Positions 16,527-26,379 are shown, numbered from the stretch's first letter. The stretch is DNA of 64,000 nt from Candidatus Electrothrix rattekaaiensis (GCA_032595675.1 JAVQMD010000001.1:744001-808000); one strand, 5' to 3'. Made by a program: numbers and translations. The notes: generated by a model from the sequence alone, not told the origin.

Positions 16527-18128
16527 TTACACGAGCATGGTCAGCAGATTCAGCAACCCAATCAGAAATCCAAGCAGGGCACCGAACAGGTTGATGTACT
16601 TAAACTGTTCCTCCATAATAGAGAGAAGGAGCCCCTCAAGGCGCATAAGGTCAAGGGAGTTTACTTTTTCCGTGACCATGTCTCTGATGTTCAGAGTGCG
16701 TACTAGGCCTGGAACCTCGCGAATCAGCATCTGGTTAGCGGTGAGCACGATGTATTCAGTGATACCTTTCCGGACACCGGACGGCATCAGGTTTTGGAGA
16801 ATACCCAGCGGCCTGGATGTCAGTCGGTCCACCATCGTGTTGATGGTCTTATCCAGCAGCTCCCCTGTCTGTTCAGAACGAAGAACCCTGGACAGCTCGT
16901 TAACAAGGCTTAGGCGCATTGTCTCTGCCTGACTTTTGTTCAGGAGTAGGGCCGCACAATCAGCCAAAGGAAGGCGTCCGTGGTCAATCACCGTCTCAAA
17001 TTGATTTCTGATGGTATCGGAAATCAGTTGCTGTATTTTTTTCGAGCTGAGCATTCCCATGATTTTTTCAGCAAGCTGGTAACAGATCGTCTCCTGTTTT
17101 TCCTGCTCAACATGAATCAGCAGGTTCGCCAGAGGCATCGCCAGAAAGGCCCTGGTCTGATCAGTTAAGGCGCGGGCTGCTCGCTCCTGAATGTCGGGCT
17201 GTTGCAGCCATTCAGATAAGTCATCTTCTTTTTGCTCCAGCCAAGTACGGATGGTCCCGTCCATGTTGTCGATGTCAATAAAGCCTTTAGCCATAGCTGC
17301 CATGGGCCCCAAGCCGTCCATGAAGTTTTCTACTCCGCCCTTGATAGCGATAATGAGCCGATCACGCATGGCGGGCTCAGATAGCATATCCGCTGTCCGG
17401 CGTAAAAGATGCGGAGCCTGTTGCTCAATGGTTACGCAAATCAGCTGAACCAGCTCTTCTGGGAGGAAATCTTTTACAGCCTTGCCTGATACTGCCGCCT
17501 CAGTCAGCCCATCCTGTATCTGCCGGGCAAGGAGCTTGGTGTTCTCAGGGGAGGTGACTATTTTTTCAAGGCAGGATTCTGTAAAGCGGTAAAAACCTTT
17601 TCGGTCCTCTGCCCGGAGTATTTCATCAAGTCTGCGGTTGCCGAATTTTTCCAGTTGTTCAGGAATAACCTTATTCAAGGTTTCACGGAACTGATCAGAG
17701 TCGATATAGGTTCGCACCCCAGATCGCAGCTGATACTTCAGCGTTCTGAGACCGATTCGGGTATAGGCTCTGAAGCGCCGGGGAACCACGGTTTGGATTG
17801 GACCTAAGTCGCGGACCAAAATGTTCTGAACCTGATCATCCACAATCTGATGGAGGTGATCCTGAAAAGGCTCTGCGGATAGGGCCGTGCCGATATCTGT
17901 TGCGGTGAGCAGTTTTTCGCCCACCATATCGCCGATATTCTCAGCAAGTTCATGGCGCTTGGAAGGGATGATACCAGGGGTCATGGGGACTCGTATGCCC
18001 AGGATGTACCAAGGATTCAGAGGGCGAAACAGCATGCGGATCGCCACCTTGTTGGTCAGGTAACCGATAAGGGCCCCAAGCAGGGGCGGACCGGCGTAGG
18101 TGAGAAGCTGTGTTGTTGAGAAAGGCAT
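16527..18128 (-). CDS. DUF445 family membrane protein
   Basis: The 533-residue protein has a transmembrane segment at each end. The N-terminus reads PPLLGALIGYLTNKVAIRML with RPLNPWYILGIRVPMTPGIIP, the DUF445 (YheB-like) signature. The C-terminus ends in a glycine/leucine-rich helix (YINLFGALLGFLIG). Between them lies a long, mainly helical region of about 450 residues, probably a coiled-coil periplasmic or cytoplasmic arm. The function of DUF445 proteins is unknown. The 18-bp gap to the AAA-ATPase gene downstream suggests possible co-transcription, but the two are not functionally linked in general. Confidence 0.85.
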   Translation of the reverse strand: MPFSTTQLLTYAGPPLLGALIGYLTNKVAIRMLFRPLNPWYILGIRVPMTPGIIPSKRHELAENIGDMVGEKLLTATDIGTALSAEPFQDHLHQIVDDQVQNILVRDLGPIQTVVPRRFRAYTRIGLRTLKYQLRSGVRTYIDSDQFRETLNKVIPEQLEKFGNRRLDEILRAEDRKGFYRFTESCLEKIVTSPENTKLLARQIQDGLTEAAVSGKAVKDFLPEELVQLICVTIEQQAPHLLRRTADMLSEPAMRDRLIIAIKGGVENFMDGLGPMAAMAKGFIDIDNMDGTIRTWLEQKEDDLSEWLQQPDIQERAARALTDQTRAFLAMPLANLLIHVEQEKQETICYQLAEKIMGMLSSKKIQQLISDTIRNQFETVIDHGRLPLADCAALLLNKSQAETMRLSLVNELSRVLRSEQTGELLDKTINTMVDRLTSRPLGILQNLMPSGVRKGITEYIVLTANQMLIREVPGLVRTLNIRDMVTEKVNSLDLMRLEGLLLSIMEEQFKYINLFGALLGFLIGLLNLLTMLV

Positions 18129-18189
18129 TTTTTTATAAAGTTTTTTTAAAGTAAAGTCAGTGGGTTTTCAAGAAATAAATCTCTGTTTT

Positions 18190-18290
18190 CGATGCAGGGT
18201 TGTAGGGCCCCCCTCGTGTCAGTCGTGCCAGTCCTTTATTTCTTGGCGCGGCATTAAAGGCGGACACGCAGGTCCACCCCTATAGGAAAG
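18190..18290. repeat. Possible decayed MITE-like repeat between divergent genes
   Basis: TTGTAGGGCCCCCC on the left and GGTCCACCCCTATAGG on the right are imperfect inverted copies. Inside, GGCGGAC...GTCCACC forms a hairpin with one mismatch. This TAGGGG-GGACC pattern is common in short non-autonomous repeats. No gene is present in 18129-18457 apart from this. Confidence 0.3.
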
Positions 18291-18457
18291 AAAAGATAAA
18301 ACATAGTTATGATTCCGTCTACCGGGAATTATAAGGAACATCTTTTTTCCTTTCCGTTTCACTTGGAAACAACAAACCTTTAGGGTATAGTTCATCACTG
18401 TATACATGTGATTGACACTGTTTTATGAAAGGATTTTTTTTTATTCAAGGCAATTCA

Positions 18458-19225
18458 ATGACCAAAGTTATAGCACTCGCTGGCAAGGGCGGGACCGGTA
18501 AAACAACAACCTCGGCCCTGCTGCTGAAATATCTCATCGCCCGCAAAATGACCCCGGTTCTTGCTGTGGACGCCGATGCAAATGCAAATCTTAATGAGTT
18601 GGTCGGTCTCAACGTGCAAACGACTCTCGGAGAAATCCGTAAGGAACTAAAGGGCGATATGCCTACAGGTATGAGCAGGGATCAGTACATGGAGATGAAG
18701 ATCCATCAGGCCCTGATCGAAGAGACAGGTTTTGACCTAATGGTTATGGGGCAGCCAGACGGGCCGGGCTGTTATTGTGCAGCCAACCAGTACTTGGCTA
18801 TGACTATGGACAAGCTGGCGGAAAACTACGAATATATTATTGTGGACAACGAAGCAGGCATGGAACATCTGAGCAGGATGAATCTGCGCAGTATTGATTA
18901 CCTGTTCATTGTTTCTGACCCTTCTGCTCGTGGTATCATGACTGCCCGCCGGATTGCCGATATTACTGGCCCGCTCAAGTTAGATATCAAGCATCAGTAT
19001 TTATTGGTCAACAGGGCTCCTGATCCGGTTCCTCCGGCTTTGCAAACGAAAATTGACGAAGCTATTGCTGAGGCTGATATGGATTTGGCCGGAATTATTT
19101 CCTCCAGTGACGACCTCATTGATCAGGAACTCAGCGGGGCCTCGTATTTGGAGCTGGCAGAAGATAGCAAGGTGATTGAGCAGGTTTTTGCCGTTTTTGA
19201 TGCTGTCTTCGAGGATGCATCGTAA
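18458..19225 (+). CDS. CooC-like P-loop ATPase (carbon-monoxide dehydrogenase nickel insertion family)
   Basis: From the ATG at 18458 (AAGG about 8 nt upstream) the protein has 255 residues. The deviant Walker A KGGTGKTT (about 9-16) opens a MinD/ParA-fold ATPase. DADANANLNELVG follows, then PGCYCAANQYL with the Cys-x-Cys that binds the nickel dimer in CooC. VDNEAGMEHLSR is Walker B/switch II. CooC-type proteins load nickel into CO dehydrogenase/acetyl-CoA synthase. No cooS or acs gene is in the window, so the client is elsewhere. A longer start at 18425 adds 11 hydrophobic residues without a better ribosome-binding site. Confidence 0.85.
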   Translation: MTKVIALAGKGGTGKTTTSALLLKYLIARKMTPVLAVDADANANLNELVGLNVQTTLGEIRKELKGDMPTGMSRDQYMEMKIHQALIEETGFDLMVMGQPDGPGCYCAANQYLAMTMDKLAENYEYIIVDNEAGMEHLSRMNLRSIDYLFIVSDPSARGIMTARRIADITGPLKLDIKHQYLLVNRAPDPVPPALQTKIDEAIAEADMDLAGIISSSDDLIDQELSGASYLELAEDSKVIEQVFAVFDAVFEDAS

Positions 19226-19361
19226 CCCTTGTAATTATGGCAAGTTGGGTGCGATGCTCCGTGGTCGATATCTGTTGCTTGCAGTATAGTTTCAAGATTT
19301 TAAAAAACAGTTAAACATAGTCTAACCTTGATACCCTGTCCTTTTTGCACAGGGCGGTTCA

Positions 19362-20192
19362 TTGCGTTTTATGATGACAGAAGAAGACGGACAAGCCATG
19401 ATTGAGCTGATTCGGGTCAGTAAGGTATATCCCCCGGATATCCAGGCTCTTGCAGATATATCCCTGCGGGTTAATAAAGGGGAGATCTGTTACCTCACCG
19501 GTATGAGCGGGGCCGGAAAGAGCACCCTGCTTCGTATGCTGTGCGGGATTGATATACCGGATCGGGGCTATATCGAGGTTGCCGGTAAGGAGTTGAACAA
19601 ATTAACCAGCGCGGAAATGCAGGAGTTGCGTCGAAGCATCGGGGTGGCGTACCAAGATTTTAAACTGCTGCCGGAAAAAACCGTGGCGCAGAATATTGCC
19701 TTTTCCATGGAAGTGGCCTATCGGAGCAGGTCGTTTATCCGGCAACGAACCGGGAAATTATTGTCTCTGCTTCGGTTGTCAGATAAAGTGAATACCCGTG
19801 CCGGGAAGCTTTCCAGGGGGGAACAGCAGCGGGTGTCCATTGCCAGGGCCGTAGCTAATGATCCGGTGCTTATTCTTGCTGACGAGCCCACCGGTAACCT
19901 TGATACAGAGACCACCGAATTGGTGATGAACCTCTTTCATCATTATAACGAGAAAGGGACAACATTACTTATCGCCACCCATGATCATTCCATTTACAAT
20001 TATCCGGGTAGCAAAGTTGTCACTATTGAACAGGGTCGGATGCTTGTTGCGGGTGATTCCAGCGAATCCAAGAGCCTCAAGGCAGCCGGAAACGGTCCTC
20101 AGCAGGGTAAGCTGAAGCTTGATCAGCAGATTCTCATTAACAGGGGGCTTGATGATCTCGTTAATGTAAGGCAAAAAGGGGCGGAAATATGA
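19362..20192 (+). CDS. ftsE: Cell-division ABC transporter ATP-binding protein FtsE
   Basis: FtsE is the ATPase of the FtsEX complex, which transmits septal signals to periplasmic amidase activators. The protein contains Walker [11 protein letters not shown]-loop [13 protein letters not shown] (the FtsE-type F-K-L-L), signature LSRGEQQRV and Walker [11 protein letters not shown] with the D-loop. At 276 residues it is longer than the usual 220-230, with an extra C-terminal tail of about 45 residues. The start may be TTG 19362 (AGGGCGG 5-6 nt upstream), ATG 19371 or ATG 19398. The stop overlaps ftsX by 4 bp, showing coupling. Confidence 0.93.
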   Translation: MRFMMTEEDGQAMIELIRVSKVYPPDIQALADISLRVNKGEICYLTGMSGAGKSTLLRMLCGIDIPDRGYIEVAGKELNKLTSAEMQELRRSIGVAYQDFKLLPEKTVAQNIAFSMEVAYRSRSFIRQRTGKLLSLLRLSDKVNTRAGKLSRGEQQRVSIARAVANDPVLILADEPTGNLDTETTELVMNLFHHYNEKGTTLLIATHDHSIYNYPGSKVVTIEQGRMLVAGDSSESKSLKAAGNGPQQGKLKLDQQILINRGLDDLVNVRQKGAEI

Positions 20193-21076
20193 AGTTTCTT
20201 TTTGCCGTTCTCAGTCAAACCTGGCGCAATATTGTTGAGACCTGGCGCAGTCAGCTCCTCTCCTTGGTGACGATTACCCTGTCTGTCTTGATTTTCGCTT
20301 TTTTTTATCTGGTCTACATGAATGCCCTGCATGCAGGCGATCTCTTAAATAATGATCTCCGCCTGATTGTTTATCTGGAAGAGCAGCCGGATTATGCCCT
20401 GCAGGAGGAGTATCGTCATAAAATTGAAAAATTTGATCAGGTTGAAAAGATAGAGTTTGTCTCGCGCTTAGAGGCATATGATCGTTTCAAGGAACAGTTG
20501 AATGAGAATCAGGATGTCCTGCAGGAAGTACCCCATGATTTTCTTCCCGCTTCCATTGAGATATACCCCAAGCGGAGCCTGGATACACTGTCGCGGATAA
20601 AACTTTTTTCTGAACACCTCCAGTCTCTCCCAGGAGTGCTCAAGGTGCAGTACGGTCGGGAGTGGGTGGAGCGGTTTTATTCCTTTATCCAGCTGCTCCG
20701 TATTATTGTCATCCTCTCCGGTACGTTGCTCATTCTGACCACAACCTTTATGATGGGGCATTCTATTCGTTTGACCATGCTGACCCGAAAAAAAGAGCTG
20801 GAATTATTGCGCCTGGTGGGTGCTTCGGATAATTACATCCGCTTTCCTTTTTTTCTGGAAGGTGCCATTCTTGGAGCCCTTGGGGCCGGGGCCGGACTCG
20901 GCGCACTTTATCTCCTGTTCAACTGGATTCAGCTTCGTTTCAGCGGGCAGGCAATGCAAGGGATGTTCACCTTTAATTTTTTCAGCGGCTCAGCTGTCGG
21001 TATGATTGTTTTATTGGCTATACTCCTTTGTGCAGGGGGAAGTTTCACCTCAACCCGCAAGATTCTCAATCTGTGA
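20189..21076 (+). CDS. ftsX: Cell-division permease FtsX
   Basis: The 295-residue protein has the FtsX topology. One N-terminal transmembrane helix (about residues 24-46) is followed by a periplasmic domain of about 120 residues, including LIVYLEEQPDYALQEEY and VSRLEAYDRFKEQL. Three C-terminal helices begin near residue 168, and MLTRKKELELLRLVGAS, a coupling element, lies between them. The periplasmic loop is where EnvC-type activators dock. It overlaps ftsE by 4 bp and is followed 3 nt later by envC, so the three form one operon. Confidence 0.93.
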   Translation: MKFLFAVLSQTWRNIVETWRSQLLSLVTITLSVLIFAFFYLVYMNALHAGDLLNNDLRLIVYLEEQPDYALQEEYRHKIEKFDQVEKIEFVSRLEAYDRFKEQLNENQDVLQEVPHDFLPASIEIYPKRSLDTLSRIKLFSEHLQSLPGVLKVQYGREWVERFYSFIQLLRIIVILSGTLLILTTTFMMGHSIRLTMLTRKKELELLRLVGASDNYIRFPFFLEGAILGALGAGAGLGALYLLFNWIQLRFSGQAMQGMFTFNFFSGSAVGMIVLLAILLCAGGSFTSTRKILNL

Positions 21077-21078
21077 GT

Positions 21079-22281
21079 ATGAATGCCTGTACATTACTGC
21101 GCCCTTTTTTGCTTCGCTTTTTTCTACCGCTTCTTTGTGTTGTGCTTTGCCTGGGAGACTGTTTGGGAGAGGATGTCGGGGCAGGCGAGCAGAATAAGGT
21201 CAAGATCCATATTGGGGAATTACAACATGATATCAAGGTCCAGCTTGCTAAAATTCAGCAGAAAAATGAGGCCGAGTACGAGATTCTTGACCAACTGGAT
21301 GCAATAAATCGTAAGTTTACTCGGCAGAAGGAAAAAGCAACGCTTTTGCAACGACGATCAGCTGAACAAAAAAAGCTGTTACAGGGGCTAAAGGAGAAGA
21401 TTGATCAGGCGGAAGAGGAGCGAAAGAGTCTTCAGGGGCATATGCTCAAGAGGCTCCGTTCCTTTTATATGATGGGGAGGCTCGGTATGCTCAATGTGAC
21501 CTTTTCCAAGAAGGAGCTTCCTGAGCTTATGCTTTTTTCTGATTCATTTGATAATCTGGTTACGTATGATAAAAATGTTGTCGTGCAATACCGAAATGCC
21601 ATGAATGAACTGGAGCAGGCAATGCTCTCGCGTGAGCTGGAAAAATCATTACTTGAAGAGTTGGTTCATCAGTCTGAAGAGGAGCAGCAGATCCTCTTTG
21701 TCCTGCGTGCCGAGCAGGAGCAGTTGTTGGATGCGATAAAGCAGGAGAAAAGCGTGTATCAGTTAGCTGTTGATGAGATGCGTAAGGCTGAGCAGGAGTT
21801 ACATAATGATCTGATGAGGCTTAGGATTGAGGAGAAGCTTGATACAGAGCAGGGGCTCCTCTTAGGGAAAGGACGATTGGCTTCCCCTGTCACCGGTACC
21901 GTGCTCTATCGTTTTGGAGACAGCATTCAAAGTGGTTTGAGGAAGGGGGATACCACGAAAGGTATAACCGTTGCCATTGAACCGGGAACCTCGGTTCATG
22001 CCGTGTACAGGGGCAAGGTCGTTTTTGCCGATTATAAACGCGGATACGGTAATGCTGTCATTATTGATCACGGGGGAAACTACTTCACCATTACAGCCCG
22101 TCTTGATGAAATTTTTATCCATAAGGGAGATAGGGTTGAGCAGGACCAAGAGATCGGTACCAGTGGCGATATTGCAACGCTGTATGATCCTGGCGTGTAC
22201 TTTGAAATTCGGCACGGGAACACGCCGTTGGATCCTTTGGAATGGCTTCAGATAGATAAAAGTTCGGAAAATAAATTTTAG
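21079..22281 (+). CDS. envC: EnvC-like amidase activator with a degenerate LytM domain
   Basis: From ATG 21079 the 400-residue protein starts with a signal peptide (MNACTLLRPFLLRFFLPLLC). A long coiled coil (about residues 35-270) and a C-terminal LytM/M23 domain follow (from about 290). In active M23 peptidases zinc is held by H...D and a HxH motif. Here the equivalents read KGITVAIEPG and NYFTITARL, so both zinc motifs are lost. That matches EnvC, which has no hydrolase activity and instead activates septal amidases when FtsEX signals. A start at 21028 inside ftsX is possible but would disrupt the signal peptide. Confidence 0.88.
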   Translation: MNACTLLRPFLLRFFLPLLCVVLCLGDCLGEDVGAGEQNKVKIHIGELQHDIKVQLAKIQQKNEAEYEILDQLDAINRKFTRQKEKATLLQRRSAEQKKLLQGLKEKIDQAEEERKSLQGHMLKRLRSFYMMGRLGMLNVTFSKKELPELMLFSDSFDNLVTYDKNVVVQYRNAMNELEQAMLSRELEKSLLEELVHQSEEEQQILFVLRAEQEQLLDAIKQEKSVYQLAVDEMRKAEQELHNDLMRLRIEEKLDTEQGLLLGKGRLASPVTGTVLYRFGDSIQSGLRKGDTTKGITVAIEPGTSVHAVYRGKVVFADYKRGYGNAVIIDHGGNYFTITARLDEIFIHKGDRVEQDQEIGTSGDIATLYDPGVYFEIRHGNTPLDPLEWLQIDKSSENKF

Positions 22282-22451
22282 CACGTTAGATTGAATACGT
22301 AGTTTTGAGTTAATTTGTATAATTTTAATACCCTAGCGTTTGGTTGAGGCATTTTTTTGAACACGTTTTAAAGAGTGGCTCATTATCTTGCTTATCTTGC
22401 TTATCTTACGTTAGGGGTTTGGTGCGAATTCATTTCATCTTTTTGATTTTT

Positions 22452-23771
22452 ATGAAAAGAAAATTTTTACAGCTCATTCTGCTTTTGCTTTGCGTCATTT
22501 CGGCTTATCCGGTGTATTCCGAAACCGAGAAGGGGCGGAAGGAGGCGGAGACCTATAAGCATCTTGAGACCTTTGCCAATGTGCTTGATCTCTTGCAAAA
22601 ACATTATGTGGACAAGGTGGACAGCAAAGATGTCCTGATCGGGGCTGTTAACGGCATGCTGAACTCGCTTGATCCTCATTCCTCCTATATGTCGCCGGAG
22701 GATTTTAAGGAGCTTCAGGAAGACACCAGAGGGAGCTTCAGTGGAATAGGGATTGAGGTGACGGTTCGTGATGGGGTACTGACCGTGGTTTCGCCGATTG
22801 TCGGTACTCCCGCTTTTAAACAGGGCGTCAAGGCGGGTGACCAGATTGTCGGGATCAATAATACCTCCACCCAGGGTATGACCTTGCCGGATGCGGTGAA
22901 GATACTGCGTGGAAATAAAGGGGAAAAAGTTGCGATCACCATCAGGCGTGCCGGTCTGAATGAGCTGCTGGATATGGTGTTTGTCCGCGATATTATTCCG
23001 CACCACTCCGTGATTGCGCAAAAATTCGGCAACGGCTTCCATTGTATTCAGATTACAAGTTTTCAGGCCACCACCACCCGCGATTTTAAGAAGGCGTTGC
23101 GCAAGGCGGCACAGGACGGGGTGATTCAGGGGCTTGTTCTTGATCTGCGCAATAATCCCGGAGGATTGCTTGATCAGGCTGTACAGGTTGCTGATGTTCT
23201 GCTTGAAAGCGGAGTTATTGTGACCACAAGAGGGCGCGAAAAAGAAAATGATATGCATTTTGAGGCGCGGCGTGGGAAAATCCGATATACTTTTCCGGCG
23301 GTTGTGCTGGTGAATGGAGGCTCCGCCAGTGCTTCTGAAATTGTTGCTGGTGCCTTGCAGGATCATAAAAGGGCTTTGATTCTAGGGACAAGAACCTTTG
23401 GTAAAGGGTCTGTACAGACAGTTGTCCCTTTGCCCAGCGGAGCAGGTGTCCGACTGACCACTGCTCGTTATTATACTCCGAGCGGAAGATCTATCCAAGC
23501 AACAGGAATTGTACCTGATATGATTATTCCTTATGAGGACAAAGAGATAACAGGGCAGGGGAGCACTCCTAATACTCGCGTACGAGAGGAAGATCTGCCG
23601 CATCATTTTAAAAATAGCGGCTACAAAAACGTTGATGAGCAGGAGCAAAAAAAGAAGAAAAAGATTCAGCCGGAAAATCTTGCCATGAATGAAGTTTCTG
23701 CCCGGTTAGCAGAAGATAATCAACTGCATGCTGCTCTATTTATTCTGAAAAATATAGCTGGAACGTTATAG
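22452..23771 (+). CDS. ctpA: Carboxy-terminal processing protease (S41 family)
   Basis: From ATG 22452 the protein has 439 residues. A signal peptide (MKRKFLQLILLLLCV) leads to an N-terminal helical cap ending DPHSSYMSPEDF. A PDZ domain follows (SGIGIEV...VKAGDQIVGINN). The S41 core has the catalytic Ser in NGGSASASEIVAGAL and the Lys in RTFGKGSVQT, in the usual Ser-Lys dyad arrangement. A Lys-rich tail of about 60 residues follows. It cleaves periplasmic proteins from their C-termini. It follows envC by 170 bp, a placement common in deltaproteobacteria, where the ftsEX-envC-ctp cluster serves envelope remodelling. The leader holds three CTTGCTTATC-like 10-bp repeats (about 22383-22411). Confidence 0.92.
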   Translation: MKRKFLQLILLLLCVISAYPVYSETEKGRKEAETYKHLETFANVLDLLQKHYVDKVDSKDVLIGAVNGMLNSLDPHSSYMSPEDFKELQEDTRGSFSGIGIEVTVRDGVLTVVSPIVGTPAFKQGVKAGDQIVGINNTSTQGMTLPDAVKILRGNKGEKVAITIRRAGLNELLDMVFVRDIIPHHSVIAQKFGNGFHCIQITSFQATTTRDFKKALRKAAQDGVIQGLVLDLRNNPGGLLDQAVQVADVLLESGVIVTTRGREKENDMHFEARRGKIRYTFPAVVLVNGGSASASEIVAGALQDHKRALILGTRTFGKGSVQTVVPLPSGAGVRLTTARYYTPSGRSIQATGIVPDMIIPYEDKEITGQGSTPNTRVREEDLPHHFKNSGYKNVDEQEQKKKKKIQPENLAMNEVSARLAEDNQLHAALFILKNIAGTL

Positions 23772-23831
23772 GGAATACTGAGAAGGCTCTGTTGAGCATG
23801 ATCGTTTCTTGACTCTGTTCTCGGTTGTGAC

Positions 23832-23860
23832 TTGACAAAAAACTTTTTCTTGAATATATA
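23832..23860 (+). promoter_or_regulatory. Consensus sigma-70 promoter upstream of tRNA-Gly
   Basis: TTGACA (23832-23837), 17-bp spacer, TATATA (23855-23860). It lies about 100 bp before the tRNA and is the likely start of the tRNA and possibly of the rimP-nusA operon. Confidence 0.65.
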
Positions 23861-23962
23861 ACCAGTTCTTAATGCGCTGATGTTAAGGACCATCAAGATG
23901 GACAAGGGTGTATAGAGATCCCATGGGGTGGCGTTAATGCAGTGTTGATAACAGATGTGGAT

Positions 23963-24038
23963 GCGGGTGTAGCTCAGTTGGCAGAGTACAAGCTTCCCAA
24001 GCTTGGGGTCACGGGTTCGAACCCCGTTACCCGCTCCA
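23963..24038 (+). tRNA. tRNA-Gly (anticodon CCC)
   Basis: A full cloverleaf can be drawn. The acceptor is GCGGGTG/TACCCGC with one G-T pair. The D arm is GCTC...GAGT, the anticodon stem CAAGC/GCTTG has the loop TTCCCAA, and the T arm is ACGGG-TTCGAAC-CCCGT. The 3' end TCCA is encoded. The anticodon CCC reads GGG glycine codons. It precedes rimP; many bacteria have a tRNA gene at this position. Confidence 0.95.
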
Positions 24039-24278
24039 TCAGTTATCTGGAGCACGTGTTGGCAGTTGATGTCGGCATAGCTTTCAACAGTTATTGGGAT
24101 GTTGTGAAAGTGGGCTTTGCCCGCTTTTTTTATTGTTTTTGTTGGAGAAGTCCCCAGATTTTGATAATTTCTTCGATATAATAGGGACGAAGGGTGTGGG
24201 GAATAGTCAGGGTTGCTCACCTTTGCGACCTTTGTCTCTGAGAAAACAAAATATTTCTTGTCGTTGTGAAGGTGCTGT

Positions 24279-24746
24279 GTGGGAACGGATCGAGTAATCA
24301 GAATAGTGGAGAATTTTGCTACCCCTCTTCTTGACGAGATGGGGTTGGAACTGGTGGAAGTGCAGTTCAGGCAGGAATCCGGCTGGATGCTGCGACTGTT
24401 CATTGACCGGAACGAAGGGGTGAATGTTGACGACTGTGCCTCTGTCAGTAGGCAGGTGGCGACGTATCTGGAAGTCGAAGATATTATACGGCATGCGTAT
24501 ACCCTTGAGGTTTCATCGCCTGGAATAGAACGTCCGTTGAAGTGTTTAAAGGATTTTGTTCGTTTTTCTGGGAAGAAGGTCAGGGTTAAGCTCAGTGAAC
24601 CTGTTGATGATCAACGTGTTTTTTGTGGGATTTTAACAGGTGTGGATGAAGAAAAGAACAATATAACGTTGGCGGTGGACGGCTCCGACGCGAAACAGAT
24701 GGTGATCGACCTGAGAGCTGTTGCACGAGCACGTCTGAGCCTCTAA
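24279..24746 (+). CDS. rimP: Ribosome maturation factor RimP
   Basis: RimP assists 30S subunit assembly. The 155-residue protein carries the family landmarks: GLELVEVQFRQESGWMLRLFID in the N-terminal alpha/beta domain, DDCASVSRQVATYLEVED, and YTLEVSSPGIERPL at the domain junction. A C-terminal SH3-like barrel follows (VRVKLSEPVDDQRVFCGILTGV). It is the first gene of the rimP-nusA-ylxR-infB cluster. The start codon is GTG-like at 24279, within GCTGTGTGGGAACGG. Confidence 0.93.
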   Translation: MGTDRVIRIVENFATPLLDEMGLELVEVQFRQESGWMLRLFIDRNEGVNVDDCASVSRQVATYLEVEDIIRHAYTLEVSSPGIERPLKCLKDFVRFSGKKVRVKLSEPVDDQRVFCGILTGVDEEKNNITLAVDGSDAKQMVIDLRAVARARLSL

Positions 24747-24804
24747 CGGCTCTGAATATATGGCCTTACTATATGCTGCGGCAAAGGTCGAAGGTGGAGA
24801 AGAA

Positions 24805-26364
24805 ATGATGTCTGGTGGAGAAAATTTAAAGCGTATACTTGATCAGATTTGTCGAGACAAGGGCATTGATCGTACATTGATGGTGGATGCCATTGAGGAA
24901 GCTGTGCGGTCCGCAGTGCGAAAAAAGTTCGGCGGTCGACGTGATATAGAGGTGCAGTTCAACGAGGAACTCGGTGAAATTGAGGCTTTTCAGTATCGAA
25001 CAGTGGTTGACGATGTTTGGGACGAGGATACTGAAATTCATATTGACGACGCAAGAACGCTTGACCCGGATATCGAACTTGAGGATGATCTTGGTGAAAA
25101 GATGGAGAATATTGCCGAGCTCGGTCGTATTGCAGCGCAGTCGGCTAAGCAGGTTATTATTCATCGCCTCAGGGATGCGGAAAGAGAAGTAGTTTTTGAG
25201 ATGTTCCGAGATCGGGAAGGCTCTATAGTCAATGGTATTGTTCAGCGCTTTGAACGTGGGAAGATGATCATAAATCTTGGTCGAACAGATGCTGTGTTGC
25301 CGCGTGAAGGGCAGATCCCGAAACGATCTTTTAAACAGGGAGATCGGATTCGAGCCTATCTTCAGGAGGTTCGCCAGGAATCCCGTGATTCCCAGTTGAT
25401 CCTGAGTCGAACCTGTAATGATTTTTTGATTAAGCTGTTTGAGCTCGAAGTACCCGAGATTGCCGAGCAGATTGTTAAAATTATGGGTGCTGCCCGCGAA
25501 CCAGGCTTTCGTGCAAAAATTGCCGTTACCTCAACAGAATCCGATGTAGATCCAGTGGGTGCCTGTGTGGGTATGAAAGGTGCAAGGGTCCAGAATGTGG
25601 TACAGGAGCTTCAGGGCGAACGCATTGATATTGTGCCTTGGAGTCCGGACCCGGCGAAATACGTTTATAATGCCTTGGCCCCAGCCGAAGTCAGCATGGT
25701 GATCGTTGATGAAGAGCAGCATTCCTTACTGGTCGTTGTTCCAGATGATCAGCTGTCACTGGCCATAGGTCGACAGGGGCAGAACGTGCGGCTCGCTTCT
25801 CGTTTGCTGAGCTGGCGCATTGATGTGAAGAGTGAACAGCGCTATGAGAATCTCAGCAAGCCGGGATACAAAAGCCTGTTAGCTATTGATGGGGTTGACG
25901 AGGCAAAGGCGGACAAGTTGGTCGCAGCTGACATACATTCAGCAAGAGAATTTGCTGAAGCTAATATTGAAAGCATTATGCGATTTGTTGGTGTTAGCGA
26001 AGATCAGGCTGCTGTTTTGAAGCTTCAGGCTGCGGATATTCCTGTAGTGGAGGTCGCTAGTCCTATGGAGGAAGCTGAACGTCTTTTTTCCACACCGGTT
26101 GAGCAGAAAAAAGAAACATCGGATGACGCATCGGATGACGAATTGGGCAACAGGATCATTGATGACGAGTCTGCGCCTCAGCAGGCTGTGAATGATGAAG
26201 ACAATGACGAAGAAGTAATGCCTGGGAATACAGTCGAACAGGATGATATGACTGGAAATGCTTCCGATCAACCTGCCGATGAGCAAGAGGTTTTGCCTTC
26301 GCATGATTCGTCCACGCAGGAGTCGACCTTGTTCGATACTGTAGACGGCAACAGGCTGTCCTGA
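24805..26364 (+). CDS. nusA: Transcription termination/antitermination factor NusA
   Basis: From ATG 24805 (GGAG in the leader) the protein has 519 residues. The order of domains is an N-terminal RNA-polymerase-binding domain (NLKRILDQICRDKGID), S1 (GSIVNGIVQRFERGKMIIN), and two KH domains (VGACVGMKGARVQNVVQEL with RIDIVPW; then LAIGRQGQNVRLASRL). A helix-hairpin-helix region near LLAIDGVDEAKADKL and a long acidic C-terminal tail close it. NusA pauses RNA polymerase and helps both termination and antitermination. The acidic tail (about 90 residues) is longer than in many homologues. Confidence 0.95.
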   Translation: MMSGGENLKRILDQICRDKGIDRTLMVDAIEEAVRSAVRKKFGGRRDIEVQFNEELGEIEAFQYRTVVDDVWDEDTEIHIDDARTLDPDIELEDDLGEKMENIAELGRIAAQSAKQVIIHRLRDAEREVVFEMFRDREGSIVNGIVQRFERGKMIINLGRTDAVLPREGQIPKRSFKQGDRIRAYLQEVRQESRDSQLILSRTCNDFLIKLFELEVPEIAEQIVKIMGAAREPGFRAKIAVTSTESDVDPVGACVGMKGARVQNVVQELQGERIDIVPWSPDPAKYVYNALAPAEVSMVIVDEEQHSLLVVVPDDQLSLAIGRQGQNVRLASRLLSWRIDVKSEQRYENLSKPGYKSLLAIDGVDEAKADKLVAADIHSAREFAEANIESIMRFVGVSEDQAAVLKLQAADIPVVEVASPMEEAERLFSTPVEQKKETSDDASDDELGNRIIDDESAPQQAVNDEDNDEEVMPGNTVEQDDMTGNASDQPADEQEVLPSHDSSTQESTLFDTVDGNRLS

Positions 26365-26379
26365 GGTTGTAAGAACGAG

